The notes beneath the pieces are model-generated. The model was not told the origin of the DNA, did no database searches, and saw only the letters and a program-made list of their open reading frames with translations. The position numbers and the translations under genes were made by a program. Source: Cutaneotrichosporon cavernicola (lineage: Eukaryota; Basidiomycota; Tremellomycetes; Trichosporonales; Trichosporonaceae). From it: a DNA stretch of 64,000 bases. Every line of letters begins with the position of its first letter. Within the stretch, counting starts at the first letter, position 1. The stretch spans positions 1,736,001 to 1,800,000 of the forward strand of contig NC_083394.1 of the NCBI RefSeq assembly GCF_030864355.1, written 5' to 3'. Below are positions 34,064 through 45,900 of this stretch, one piece after another.

Positions 34064-35119
34064 TGGCATAGTGGCCTGTAGTTTCCAATGCATCTCATCT
34101 CCATGCTACATGCTCATGCAATGCATCTCATCTCCATGTTACATGCTGCATGCTTGATGATGTTGAATGCTATGCACAGCCAAAATAACCACCATACCTC
34201 ATCAGAATCCCGTTTCTCTACCGTGTACGCGGAGTACTGGTGCGTTTCAGCAGGAACAACTTGGTGTATAACATCCTGAGGTGGGGTCGAACGCGCGACT
34301 TGTAGCGCGTAGGGAAAGGGAAGGAAGGAAGGGAGGGGAGGGAAGGGAAGGGAAGGAAGGGGAGGGGAGGGGAGGGGAGGGAGAAGCGCGCCGCGCTACC
34401 GCTGCACTAGCGCTCCTTCCGTTCCTGCGCCTATGGCTTGCCTCTAAATTGCGCGCAAGTGGGATATGGGATATCCGGGTACCTTTGTTGGTGGCGACGA
34501 GCCAAATGGTGACACCCGGCCAGACTGTTTGTGGAGGTATGATGTGAGCATACCATCAAGAAGGAGAGGGGGAGAGAGGCAAGGGTATGTTGTACGTTGT
34601 ACTTGGACAAGAAACATGAATAGGGGGCGGTGCTAAACGGTCGGGAATGAGCGTGTATCGTCCCGTGACTCCTCCCAACTAATTCATCATACATCATAAC
34701 CTTCCCCACAACAAGCATTGATGACTGATTCTGATATCGCGACACGTCGACGCGCTCTTCTTCTTTTGTTGACACAGCCTCGACAACCACTTACATGCCC
34801 CACTTGCATGCCCCACTGTCATGCCCCACTTTCATACCCCAGATCTTCACACACAGCCACTGCGCACGGACACATGTCCTTGCAGAGGTGCGGTGGGGTT
34901 ATGCATTACCTCGGCTTCTGGATAGGGCCGAGAAGGGATATAACAACAACTGACAGATGATGGATGGCATCTCATCTGTCCACTCTACTGTCGTCGCACT
35001 AATCGACACAGGGCACAAGTGACCCAAGACACAAGGCAACAGACACGCTCTCACTCTCACTCTCTTACTGAACACCAGTCCTCCTCACCTCCCCCTCACC
35101 CTCGCCCCAACCCCCCACC
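34064..35119. other. Intergenic region with homopurine tract
   Basis: About 1 kb between two plus-strand genes. It contains ATGCATCTCATCTCCATG repeated at 34088-34140, the homopurine tract at 34311-34386 flanked by an inverted repeat, and CATGCCCCACTT repeats near 34793-34840. No gene seen. A tRNA-like reading of 34270-34420 on the minus strand was considered and rejected. Confidence 0.55.
34302..34399. repeat. 76-nt homopurine tract inside an inverted repeat
   Basis: 34311-34386 is uninterrupted A/G on the plus strand (GGGGA and GGAA units). It is flanked by GTAGCGCG (34302-34309) and its exact reverse complement CGCGCTAC (34392-34399). Homopurine-homopyrimidine mirror tracts can form triplex (H-DNA); the flanking repeat would close a hairpin with the whole tract as loop. 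Confidence 0.85.
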
Positions 35120-36766
35120 ATGCCAATCACTCCCGACGAGTTCCTCACCAACCAATTCGACGATGCCTTCGCAGCGGCCGTCCGCGAACACCATGACGAC
35201 AAAGATACCCCCAACTACGACGAAGCCCATCTCTCGCTCGACGAGATGGCCTCAATCCCGGGCCTTCCCATCACCACCTACCACCTTCCCGAAGGCACTT
35301 ACGCTGAGAGCACTACATCTCCCACCCTTCGCGTATCCATCATCGATGCCTTCCACAAAGCCATTGGCGACAAGAACACGGAATTGGTCCAAGCCATGGT
35401 CCAGCGCGGCATAGTCTCACCCGACGTCCCCGACATTAACGGCAAGACGCCTCTCGCCGACGCTGTGCGCGCCGAGAATCTGTTCATGGCAAAACTCCTG
35501 CTCGACCTCGGGGCCGACGTGAATCTTCCCGAACAGCGGCGGACTCGCCTCCCACTGTGGCGGGAGAAGAAATACTCCTCGTGTCCCCCAGAATTGAACC
35601 GCACCCCACTCATGTTGTGTGCCGAGGGTGGTCACCTGGCCATGCTCCGACTCCTCATGGATGCTGAGGCTGATGATTCAGTTATAGCCCCAGACGGACA
35701 GATTGCGCTTCGACTGGCCTCCGCTGCGGGGCATAGGAACCTAGTTGACGCTCTCCCTTCTCGGCGAGGAGGTGAATGGCGGCGTTGGAAACACCATAGC
35801 GAAAAGGCCGTGCATCACGCCAAGATGACCGGATACGGCATCTACATCTTCGTCAAGTTCTTCGCCTGGTCACTCCCTAAGTTTTTCATCTGGGACCTAC
35901 CCAAACCTCTAGCCAAAGCTATTGGCCGCAGCTTGATGGACACGGGCCAGGCGTTGGGAAGACTCGGGGTCAAGATTGGGCGCGAGATGATTCGCTTGCC
36001 ACACCACTTGAAGGTGGCGGGGGAGCACTTGCTTGTAGGGCTTAAGCGTTTACCGGACGCCCTAGTTAGGGCGGGGACGGCGCTCGCCGCCCTCCTCAAG
36101 AAGCTCTCGCTGGCGGTGTGGCAGATGATCAAGGCCACTCCACACTGGGTTGGCAAGCAGGTCAAGGCGGCGGCCAAGGCAGGGCGGTGGTGTGGACGTA
36201 AGATCGCTGCGGCTCCGGGGGCCATGTGGCGCACATCCAAGGCGTTCGCGAAATGGACGAAGAGGCGGGCCAAGGACATGGCGGCGTTTATGCTTGATAT
36301 CGGGCGCTGGCTCTGGCGATGTATCCGCGCCATTCCCTCCGCTCTCGTGATTGTTGGGAACTGGCTCAAGACGTCCACCACAGCGATCGGACGCGCTTTA
36401 ACTAGCCTCCTCGCTCAACCTATTGCCCTTCTCCATACCGCCGCCATGGCTGTTATTTCGCTCATCAGCCGTGCGAGAAACGTCACCTTCCGAGACCTGC
36501 TCAACGCCTTCACGGCCTTGATTTCCGCCATTATCGACTTGCCGAGGCAGATTTGGGGTGCTCTCCGCGCCCTGCACAAGGTCGCTCTCGAGGTCGTCGA
36601 AAAGGTGTTTGGAGGTGTTGGGGTCATAGTTTACTGGATTGTATGGCTCATCGTCCAGGCAGCCATCTTCGTGCCCCGCAAACTTGGGGTCATTCTCCTT
36701 GTGGCTGGCAGCTCGATCAAGAAGGGCGCGCACGAGGTGGCCGTGTTGATCAACCCCAAGTTCTAG
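35120..36766 (+). CDS. Ankyrin-repeat protein with long amphipathic-helix tail
   Basis: Intronless 548-residue protein, MPITPDEFLTNQFDDAF at the start. Residues about 65-215 contain ankyrin repeats (NGKTPLADAVRAENLFMAKL then LLDLGADVN; RTPLMLCAEGGHLAMLRLLM; GQIALRLASAAGHRNLVDAL). From about residue 235 to the end the protein is a chain of basic amphipathic and hydrophobic helices, each roughly 20-25 residues and often broken at a Pro: LPKFFIWDLPKPLAKAIGRS, LKRLPDALVRAGTALAALLK, IKATPHWVGKQVKAAAKA, AAPGAMWRTSKAFAKWTKRR, PIALLHTAAMAVISLISRA and VIVYWIVWLIVQAAIFVP. No signal peptide. This suggests peripheral or hairpin association with a membrane, for example lipid droplets or ER; function unknown. 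Confidence 0.75.
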   Translation: MPITPDEFLTNQFDDAFAAAVREHHDDKDTPNYDEAHLSLDEMASIPGLPITTYHLPEGTYAESTTSPTLRVSIIDAFHKAIGDKNTELVQAMVQRGIVSPDVPDINGKTPLADAVRAENLFMAKLLLDLGADVNLPEQRRTRLPLWREKKYSSCPPELNRTPLMLCAEGGHLAMLRLLMDAEADDSVIAPDGQIALRLASAAGHRNLVDALPSRRGGEWRRWKHHSEKAVHHAKMTGYGIYIFVKFFAWSLPKFFIWDLPKPLAKAIGRSLMDTGQALGRLGVKIGREMIRLPHHLKVAGEHLLVGLKRLPDALVRAGTALAALLKKLSLAVWQMIKATPHWVGKQVKAAAKAGRWCGRKIAAAPGAMWRTSKAFAKWTKRRAKDMAAFMLDIGRWLWRCIRAIPSALVIVGNWLKTSTTAIGRALTSLLAQPIALLHTAAMAVISLISRARNVTFRDLLNAFTALISAIIDLPRQIWGALRALHKVALEVVEKVFGGVGVIVYWIVWLIVQAAIFVPRKLGVILLVAGSSIKKGAHEVAVLINPKF

Positions 36767-36896
36767 ATAGATGATAGATTAGTTAAGAGTAATGTTAATT
36801 GTCACGGTCTTCTTTCTTTGGATGCAGTTAGAGCAGAGTCTAGGCCAATGGTCTCATCCCGCATGAAATGATAGTACACTGCAACGCTACAGACGC

Positions 36897-37586
36897 TTAT
36901 GCCGACGCCTTCTTGGCGGCAGCAACGGCCTTCTGGGTGCCCTGCGAAGCGTACTTGGCGTTGCGGCGGAACTGTGGGTGGAGAGCGACGTGTCGTGTGT
37001 GAGTGGGTTGGTGGTAGGCGTCAAGGGGTTGGGCGTTAATGGCGTGGGGCAGGTGGGGGAGGGGTAGGTCGACAGAACGGGGGGTTCGTGAATGTGTTGG
37101 GCAAGAGGACGCGGGTAGGTGGATTGAGTAGGAGTGAATCGAAGAGCGCAAGTCAGCATACATTCCTCTCGAGAGGTCGCAGTACACACCTTCGGGTCAA
37201 CGCCCTTGAGCGACTTGTACGAGTAGCGCTGGCCGGGAACGCGCGTGATGCCGTTACGGTGGGCTGGGGTTAGCGCCTTTGTCCGAGTTGGTTGTTGGCA
37301 ACATGGCTCGCGCACACTGGATCCGCTGGACGTGTAATGGCACGCAGCACCCCGTCTGAGCCGGACACTGCTGTCCACACCACCGTCCACCTTGTCCACA
37401 CCACCGTCCACTTGTCCACACCCTCTCCATCCCCTCTCCCCTCCCCTATCCTCCTTCACCCATCTCCTATCGCGATATTCTGCCGATACTCACCCTTGCG
37501 GGTCTGGTTGTGCCTGCCGTCAGCATTATCCCGTGCATGCTCCAGATTACTGCTACTCACGCGGTGTGGTTCTTGGACTTGGCCAT
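36897..37586 (-). CDS. RPL29: 60S ribosomal protein L29 (eL29)
   Basis: Small basic large-subunit protein. Four exons: MAKSKNHTA (ATG at 37586, ends in phase 2), HNQTRK (about 20 nt), AHRNGITRVPGQRYSYKSLK followed by GVDPK, and FRRNAKYASQGTQKAVAAAK then KASA with the stop at 36897. Joins are GTGAGT...CTGACGGCAG, GTGAGT...CTAACCCCAG and GTGTGT...CCACAG, all in phase. The KSKNHTAHNQ and RYxSxKGVDPKFxRNxxY segments are the eL29 signature, and the length of about 64 residues is normal. Three introns in so small a protein, two longer than 200 nt, follow the ribosomal-gene habit in basidiomycetes. CACGTG at 37724-37729 lies upstream. Confidence 0.95.
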
Positions 37587-37841
37587 TTTTGCGGGTTCGT
37601 TGACGGACAGAGAGACCAGAGCCAGCGTTGCCATACTGACTCTACCAACCTCGAATTCGACACTCCTTCGGCGATTTGACGGAGTTTTGAATAGAACATT
37701 TTTCAACCAGTGTGGCAGAACACCACGTGGCACGACAAGCAAGATCGGTGCCTGACGACTGGTGCCTCCACTCGCTCTATCCAATGCTGCCTCCCTCCTC
37801 TCTACGCTCCTCATGCACTGCTTACATCTTCTATGCATACA

Positions 37842-39538
37842 CTAGTTGTACTGCGCGTACAGGGCGGTACTCGAGAACTTGGTGCCCTGGCGAATGACCT
37901 TCTCAACTGCGTCGAGGAAGTCACGCTCCGTCGCAACCTTCCTGCGCGCGCGGATCGCAAACATGCCCGCCTCGGTCGCGACGGCCTTGAGCTCCGCACC
38001 CGTCGCGTTAGGGCACAAGCGTGCAATGAGGTCGTAACGAATGTCGCGCTCGACGCTCATGCTCCTGCCGTGAATCTTGAGGATGTGGGCCCGCCCCTCG
38101 ACGTCCGGCAGGCTGAACTCGACCTTGCGGTCCAGTCGCCCCGGACGCAGCAGCGCAGGGTCAAGCGTGTCAGGACGGTTGGTTGCCATGATGACCTTGA
38201 TGTTACCACGCGCGTCGAAACCGTCGAGCTGGTTGATGAGCTCCAGCATGGTGCGCTGCACCTCGTTGTCGCCACCTGCGCCGTCGTCGAAGCGCGCACC
38301 ACCGATCGCGTCCACCTCGTCGAAGAAGATGATACACGCCTTCTTCGACCGCGCCATCTCGAACAGCTCGCGCACCATACGCGCACCCTCACCAATGTAC
38401 TTCTGCACCAGCTCCGATCCGATGACACGGATAAACGTCGAGTCTGTCCTGTTTGCGACCGCACGCGCACATAGCGTCTTGCCTGTTCCGGGAGGGCCAT
38501 ACAGCAGCACACCCTTTGGAGGCTCGATACCGAGGTTGGCAAAGCGCTCCGGCTGGAGTTAGCACCGCTTGCCGCGTAACTCACTTCCAACAGAGGCAAC
38601 TCGACGACCTCGCGCAGCTTCTCGATCTGCTCCTTGCAGCCACCGACATCCGCATACGTCACCGACGGGCGCTCCTCGACCTGCATCATAGTCACCGACG
38701 GGTCGATCTTGGGTGGCAGGGGAATGAGGATCTTGTAGTTGGTGCGGTCAACACCGACGCGCATCCCTTCCTCAACATCGGTTGGCGACACCTGGTCGCC
38801 GAGTCCGACAACAAACTTGGCGACCTGCTTGATCGAGATAACGTAGCGATCGCCTTCTGGGTTGCCCGCGCCGGCGCCGTCCTGAGGGTTGAGAGGAGAG
38901 TCCTCGGGTTGTGGGTTCGCTGGGGTTAATCAATCGTGGCACGACCAAAGGAGGTGGGAAGAGGCAAGCGCAACTCAGGCAAGGGCAAGACTGCAGCATG
39001 CGTCACTGAGGGAGCATTCTAAGCCAGTACAACTCCCCACACACCGTTACTCACTGGCACGGATAATCGTCTGGCAGCGCGCAACCTGCAACGGATGCTC
39101 GCCCTGGCGCTGCTTGTCGGCCATCGTGTCCCAGAGGTTGGCAGGAGCAAGACCAGTATCCGACTCCTTGACACCCATCTTCTCGTCTACGCGCTTCTGG
39201 ATCTCCTTGAGCTCCTTCTCGATGTTCTTGAGCGCGATAGAGTAAGGTCCCTGACCCTGCGCGTGTTAGTGGGTTACTGGTGGAATGCAACTGCAGCGCG
39301 CAAGAGTAGCAAGACATCGAGCCAACACGGAGGGCAAGATAAAGAGAGAGAGACTCACATATGTCTTGAGAATCTGGATGTCCGACTCATCGAGCGCGAC
39401 AATCTTGTCCTCCTTCTCGTCGTGCTTGCGCTCGTCTGGGGTCAGCTCCGTCAGGTCGTGCAGCCGTACACTTCTCCCAGTCCCTGTCTGTCAGCTGTTG
39501 TTTCGATGGGGTCAGCGGACTCACGCTTTCGGTGGCAT
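37842..39538 (-). CDS. RPT1: 26S proteasome regulatory ATPase subunit RPT1
   Basis: AAA ATPase of the proteasome base ring that unfolds substrates. Exon 1 is only 14 nt of coding (39525-39538, MPPKA), then a 14-nt microexon (39470-39483) supplying DWEK, then [20 protein letters not shown]. Later segments are [79 protein letters not shown] (Walker A), [20 protein letters not shown] (Walker B), [33 protein letters not shown] and a C-terminal LYAQYN corresponding to the HbYX-like tail. The [19 protein letters not shown] and tail regions identify subunit 7/RPT1 among the six. CACGTG at 39666-39671 lies about 130 bp upstream. Confidence 0.95.
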
Positions 39539-39796
39539 GTTGGGTTGTGAGGTGTGGTTGAAGAGAGAGGAAGAGTTGTTGTGACCTGCGGTGATCACTC
39601 AGCCAACGCCAGTCCCAATCCCAATCGCTGGCGTCAGTCAACGATGACAAGTCGCGCCACTGGATCACGTGCTGGATTTATTTAACCCTCCCCTTATCCA
39701 AGGTGGAGGTCGTCCATCTCATCCCAACTCCAGTCACATCAACAAACATTCGGCCCAAACCCAATCCAATGCATACATGCAGACGTTTCCCTAGCT

Positions 39797-42081
39797 CTAC
39801 TTGGTCACCTCCTTGGCCGCGTCCGTGAGCACCTCGGGGTCACTCTCGTACACCTCCACCTCCTCCTTGATGCTCTCCGTGAGCTGTGCCTGCCACAGGT
39901 TGTAGTAGACGCCACCAGTAATCTGGAGGAGCTCCTCGTGCGTACCCTGCTCGACAACGTGGCCCTCCTGGAGCACGATAATGACGTCAGCGTCCGAGAT
40001 TGTGCGCAGACGATGCGCGATGAACACGCTCGTCTTCTGCCCGTCCACAAGAGTCGCGTTGATGTTGCGCATAATCTCTGTCTCGGTGTACACATCGAGA
40101 GCCGAGGTAGCCTCGTCGAAGAAGTTGATGGGCGCATCCTTGAGCAGTAGACGGGCGACAGCGACACGCTGCTTCTCGCCACCCGAGATCATCAGGCCGC
40201 GCTCACCGACCTTGGTCGCGTACCCATCTGGAAGGCGAGCGATCGTCTTGTCAAGCTGTGCCTTACGCGCCGCCTCCAGCACCTCCTCCTTGGTCGCGTC
40301 AAGACGACCGTACTGAATGTTGTGCAAAATGTCCTTGTGGAACAGGGGCGTGTCCTGAGGGACGACGCCGATAGAGCGACGGAGCGACTCTAGCGAAACG
40401 TCCTCGATGTCCTGCCCGTCAATAAGGATGCGACCCGACTGCGGGTCGTAGAATCGGAAGAGGAGGCGGAAGACGGTCGATTTGCCGCAACCCGACGGGC
40501 CGACCAGCGCAACCTTCTTGCCAGCGGGGATCGTCAGGCTCAGGTTCTGGAGAATCGGGCGGTCGGGGTGGTAGCCAAAGTTGACGTTCTCGAAGCGGAT
40601 CTCACCGCCCCGCAGGTGGAGCGCCTTGGCAGTCGGCTTGTCGTGCACCAGAGGCTCGACGTTCTGGAGGTTAAACATGACCTCCATGTCGATCAGGCTC
40701 TGGCGCAGCTCGCGGTAAACCGTACCGAGGAAGTTGAGTGGAAGCGAGAGCTGGAAGACGAGCTGGTTGACAAGCACGAGGTCGCCAATAGTCATGGTGC
40801 CTGGGGTCAGGTCAGGCAAGTCCAGTCCAACTCACCGTTGATAATCCCCTGCGCGCCGAGCAGCATCATCATCGTCAGCGCTGATGAGAAAACAATGTTT
40901 TGCCCCGAATTGAGGAACGCAAGTGAAGTAGCGATCTTAACCGACGCGTTCTCGTACGTTTTGAGCGTCTCGTCGTACTGCTTGATCTCATATTTCTCGT
41001 TGTTAAACTCCTTGACCGCCTCGTAATTGATCAACGAGTCGACGGCTATCGTTGCGCCCTTGTTGTCGGCCGCGTTCGCCTGCTTTCGGAACTGAGTGCG
41101 CCACGCGGTCGTGCGGACCGTGAACCAGGTGTACAGGAGCATAGTGAAGGCCGTGACGCCCGCGAACGTGTAGCCAAACTTGTACGTGAGGATGCCGCAC
41201 ACCATCGAGATCTCGAGGGCCGTGGGGATAACATGGAAGACGATGGACGAGAGGATGAACGAGATACCCCTCGGCGTCAGTACTGGCCAGCTCAGAGTTA
41301 AAAGCTCACTTGGTGCCGCGGTCGATTGCGCGCGTAAGGCCGCCAGTCTGGCGCTCGAGGTGGAACTTCATGTCCATGTTGAGAAGGTGACCGAACGTCT
41401 CGCGAGCGACCTTGCGGATTGTGCCCTGGGCGACGGTTGCAAACACGGCATTACGCGTCTCACCAAAGACGGTTGCGAAGATACGCGCAAGGCCGTCTGT
41501 CGTCAGTTGGGAACAGGGGTGGACTCACAGCCGGCGATCGATGCACCCGCGACAACCAACAAACTGGTGTCGCTAGTGATAGGAATGTTGAGACCATCGA
41601 CGATGGCCTTGAAGAAGAACGGTACCTGGACATTTAAGACCTTGCCCGCGACCAGCAGAGTGAGCGCGGCGATCACTCTGACTTTGACTTTGTTGTTGCC
41701 TTTAGGCCAGACGTTTGTCGCGAGCTGCCGCAGAATTCGCCAGTCCGTGATGGCCTGCTTCTTCTCGGAAACCTTGCCTGTTGCCACATCCGGGTTGACG
41801 TTTGATGCAGCCGAGGGCTTTGGCGCGGGTGCTGCTGTGTTCTCAGCCGTCGGAGTATTCTGGCGCGGCTCGGCGCGTACTGCCGACGACGTGAAGGATG
41901 CCAGGAGTGAGGACCGAGACGACGAGGGGACGATCGCTCGTGTTCGCGCATGTGGGAGTGGTTGCAAGGATAATGGTGGGCGCGCCTTGGACGCGATGGA
42001 ACGCGATGGTCCGGCAAGGGCCCCGAGTGGCGCGCATCTTGCTTGTCGCGCGACAACTCGCCAACCTGCGAGGCCGCTCAT
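39797..42081 (-). CDS. ATM1: Mitochondrial ABC transporter ATM1
   Basis: Half-size ABC exporter of the mitochondrial inner membrane (ABCB7/ATM1) that exports a sulfur-containing compound for cytosolic Fe-S protein assembly. The chosen start at 42081 gives [20 protein letters not shown], an Arg-rich presequence; an upstream in-frame start would place acidic residues first. The N-terminal half has the membrane domain ([69 protein letters not shown]). The nucleotide-binding domain has [18 protein letters not shown] (Walker A), [20 protein letters not shown] (Q-loop), [20 protein letters not shown] (signature), [12 protein letters not shown] (Walker B) and [11 protein letters not shown] (H-loop). 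NYEAVK/FNNE is diagnostic of the ATM1 group. Few introns. Confidence 0.95.
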
Positions 42082-42965
42082 GCTGACAGATGTAGCGGGC
42101 GAGACAGGATGTGTTATCGCGGTGCGGCAGATATTAGGAGGGAGCTGGAACCGTACACGAATGGAGGAGGAGGGGATGGTTGAGGGAAGAGGGTGATTGT
42201 TGTCGTGGTCGTCATTCACAGTCCAATCCTCCCAACGATGGTGTCATGCATATTCCCCCATCAGTCTCATGTCAACTTTGGCTGAGATCCTCGGTGATCC
42301 GTTTGTCTCGGATGGCACGTGGCAAATATTTACCTGATTACACGCGACAGAATGGACTTTGCGATATAGTCCGTGAGTGATTGATGGAGATTGAGCGAAA
42401 AGCCCGTTTATGCAATTGTGCAGGTTTTGCGGGAGTTACCGCGTGCGGGGGTAGGAGGCCATGCCATAGGAAGTTGACCATGTGGACCGGGTGGGCGGAG
42501 TGGTTGATCGATACCCAGGTCGGGCATTCGGCAGTACTCCAACCGGGTGAGAGTCGTCTCCTCCTTCCCCCCCCCGCCTCATCCCCTCCCCTAGTTGGTC
42601 CCACTTTGGACTGCCTCTCCCTAACCCACTCGCCGAGCAGCATACATCCCACAAACTAGCCCGTGTCTCTTCCGACACTCTATTCAATCCATCCTATCCT
42701 CATCCTCACCCTCACCCTCACCCTCACCGTCATCCTCATCCTCATCCTCATCCTCATCGCATCCCAATCCCGCCCAATTCCAACAAACTAGTCTTGCTCG
42801 TCGGACATCACATCCACATCAATCGCCAGGTCTTGTGACAAGCGCCCTTCAGCCCATCCCATCCTCTTCCCCTCTGTCCCTTCCCTCTCATCTCATCTGC
42901 TGCTTGAGACTAGGCCCAACGCCACCGCCATAGCCGCCATTGGCCCCTCAGAACAACCGTAGACC
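42082..42965. other. Divergent intergenic region (ATM1 / Zn2Cys6 factor)
   Basis: 884 bp. CACGTG at 42316-42321 lies about 235 bp upstream of ATM1. 42701-42760 is a CTCACC/CTCATC hexanucleotide tract, probably in the transcription-factor mRNA leader. No coding frame supported. Confidence 0.6.
42701..42760. repeat. CTCACC / CTCATC hexanucleotide tract
   Basis: About ten hexamers in a row, first CTCACC copies, then CTCATC copies, with one CGTCAT break between them. Pyrimidine-rich on the plus strand; lies about 210 bp upstream of the transcription-factor ATG. Confidence 0.85.
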
Positions 42966-45900
42966 ATGAAGAGGTCATGGAACAGTAGTCAAGCTCAACA
43001 GTTGTTCACAAAGCTCCAGCAACAACAGCACAAGCAGCAGCAGCAAGCAGCAGCGGTCGCAGCATCCAACTCCAACCCCAACCCCAACAGCACAGACTCG
43101 TCGTGGCTCAACATGTCAAACCACCCATACGCCTCTGCGTATTCCAACCTTCCCTCCTCATCCCTCCTCATGGGCCAGGGCCCGCAGTCGAACCCAGGCG
43201 GCGGCAGCCAGACGGATTCCAAGCGGCCCCGGAGTAACAAGGACGATGATGACGATGACGACGACGATGAAAGCGACGAGAGCGACGACGACGCCGCGGC
43301 CAAACTCGCCGCGCAGGCAGCCAAGCCGAACCGCAAGATTGTGAAAGGACCAGATGGCAAGCCCAAGGTCAAACTCACCCGCGGTTCGCGCGCGTGCATA
43401 GCGTATGCAGAGGCAAGCTGGATGGATGGCTAACAGGCAGCTGTCGCAAGATCAAGATGCGTTGTATCCCAGACGACTCGAGCGGCCCCAACGGGCCGTG
43501 CAAGGTGAGCCAACCCATGTTGCCCCGCACGAGCCGGCGGCAGTGACTGACCGCCTCCACAGCGCTGCAAATCAGGCGGGCACGAGTGCATCTTTGAAGA
43601 GTCGAACCGCGGTAAGCGCAGCACGCGCAAGAATGAGGCTCTCGCAGCCAAGATTAACAAGATGGAAACGGCGCTCAAGGGCATTGGTGGAGTATGTCTC
43701 GCCGGCGACTGCGTGATGTGAGCTTGCTAACGTTCAGGCACTGGGCAGCCTGGATGCCTCGGCACTCAATTCCTTCTCGCAGGCGCTCCATGCGTCCACG
43801 AGCGATCCCGAGGTCATCTCTCTCATCTCGTCACACGCATCGCAGGCAGGACCGAGCCTTTCGTCCAGCCGCAGCTTCGGATACGGGCACGAGGGCGAGA
43901 GACGTGGCCCAGACGAATCCACCACCGGCAGCCATCTCCCCCCTCTTTCTCCACGACTGCATTCACTGCCGGACAACGTTCTCTCCCCGCTGGGTCTCCT
44001 GGCGGAGGCCAGTCTCCAAAACACTGATCCGGCAAAGAAGCACACTACCTTCTCCCGCAATGGCAATGTCCCAGTGCGCCCATCACCGCTGAGCCTTGGT
44101 GTGTCGGCCAAACTAGGACAGAACGGATCGAACCAGCGCCTCACGACGAGCGATGTGCGTGGGCACGGGCCAGAGGTTGGCGTCGCGGCGTCCAACTACT
44201 TCAAACCCGGTAACCTGTCCATGCATCCGGGCGGTGATGAGCGTCTCCCTGAGCTCCTCAATCTCATCACTCGTGAGGAGATCGCCGAGCTGTTCCAGAT
44301 ATTCTTCAACCACAGTGAGTGCTGCTTTGGTTACGTTAGCTGAAAAGCAGTGTCTTTACACGTGCCTCTCCTGTACCGCGACTTCCACACGCCCGACCTC
44401 GTCTTGCAACGCAGCCAGTTTCTCTGCACAGTGTAGGTATCGGCTGGTTGCGCTGCTAACACACAGTATCTGCGCCATCGCAGCGCGTTATTACACGAAG
44501 CGGGATGTGCACCACAATCTGTCCATTTACGCAAAGCGCCTCGCGTTTGAGGTCCCCTCGCGAGGATACAAGAGCGTTGAGGTGTGCCAGGCGTACCTGC
44601 TGCTTTCGATGTGGACGCTCGGGCCAGAGAAGACGTTCGAGCAGGACCGGACCTGGTTGATGCTGGGCATGGCGATCCGCATGGCGACCGACTTGAACTT
44701 ACATCGCAAGTCGATCATGTCGGGCTTGGATACGAAGGAGGGCCGGGAGCGAGACCTCGAGGTGAGCTTGGTTGTGGCGATGTTAGCTGACTCCAGATCG
44801 TCAACCGAGAGCGCTGCTGGCTCATGTGTTTCGTGCTCGACCGGTCTGTCTCAGCGCAGATGGGCAAGCCATATACGTTGCGCGAGGATTACATTATCCG
44901 CGGCGCGTGCGAGAAGTCGTGGCACCAGCAGAGGTTCGCGCTGCCGTCTGACCACGCGTTGGCCGCGTACGTTGTGCTTCAGCAGATCATGAGCAGGGCC
45001 ATCGACACGATTTACTCCTCCACAACGACGATTTCGGGATTGCGAGATGACTGTGACTGTGAGTTCGAATCTCAGTACCGAAGCTGACATCAGACATGCT
45101 TGTTGTCCGCTCGGCGCATGAGGAATTGCGACGATGGCTGTCTGAATGGAACCGCGGGCCGCAGCCTGACGGGCACGTCGAGTACGACTCTCGCGCGCAG
45201 TTCTACTACGCATACTCGTCGCTCGTGCTCTATTCGTTCGGCTTGGAGAACGCGCTCGAGCGGTCCAAAATGGACATCTCGTTCTTCCTCACGAATGTGT
45301 ACGAGGCCGCATCGCGTGTGTGCACAGTCGTCAAGAACCACTTCCTCGAACGAAGCTACCTGCCGTACCTACCCGACACGAACTTTGTTATGTGCAGCTA
45401 CGCGCTGCTGTCGCTGCTTAAGCTCCTCAAGCCAGAACTGAGGAACTACCACGACTCGGAGGAGGCGATTTTCAAGCTTGTGACCGAGGTTGCGGACATC
45501 CTGGAGAACTGCGCGGTCGACTCGTCTCACCAGCCTGCGATCTACTCGGCGTTCATCCGCGAGATTGTGCGCAAGACACGCGAGAACCGCCGTGGGCCGA
45601 GCGCGCACCCCTCGCGCGCGGTCAGCAGGGCGGGCTCGCCGGGGCCGAACGGCACGGGCGAGTCGGGCCAGATGTTCGACCCGGCGCTCCTGCACGAGGT
45701 GACGTGGCCGCACGGCGACGTTCTCGGCGGTGAGACACACTTCGCATTCATACCGCAGGGCGGCGACATGATGATCATGCCGTCTGCAGCGGGCCCAAGT
45801 GAAAGCGTGCAGAACTCGCCGTCTGCGACGTTCGGCGGCGCTTACCAGTCCCAGACCACGCCGCAGGCATCCAACGGCTGGGCTGAGTACCTGCCTACGT

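Noticed and set aside
34270..34420. Possible intron-containing tRNA on the minus strand (anticodon TCT reading)
   Set aside because: A-box-like and B-box-like parts exist, but the T stem (GCGCG against CCACC) and the acceptor ends do not pair, so a functional tRNA is not supported. Kept only as a structural finding.
42082..42219. Upstream start for ATM1 (46 extra residues)
   Set aside because: The extra residues begin with an Asp/Asn/His-rich stretch unsuited to a presequence, whereas the start at 42081 gives a standard mitochondrial targeting sequence.
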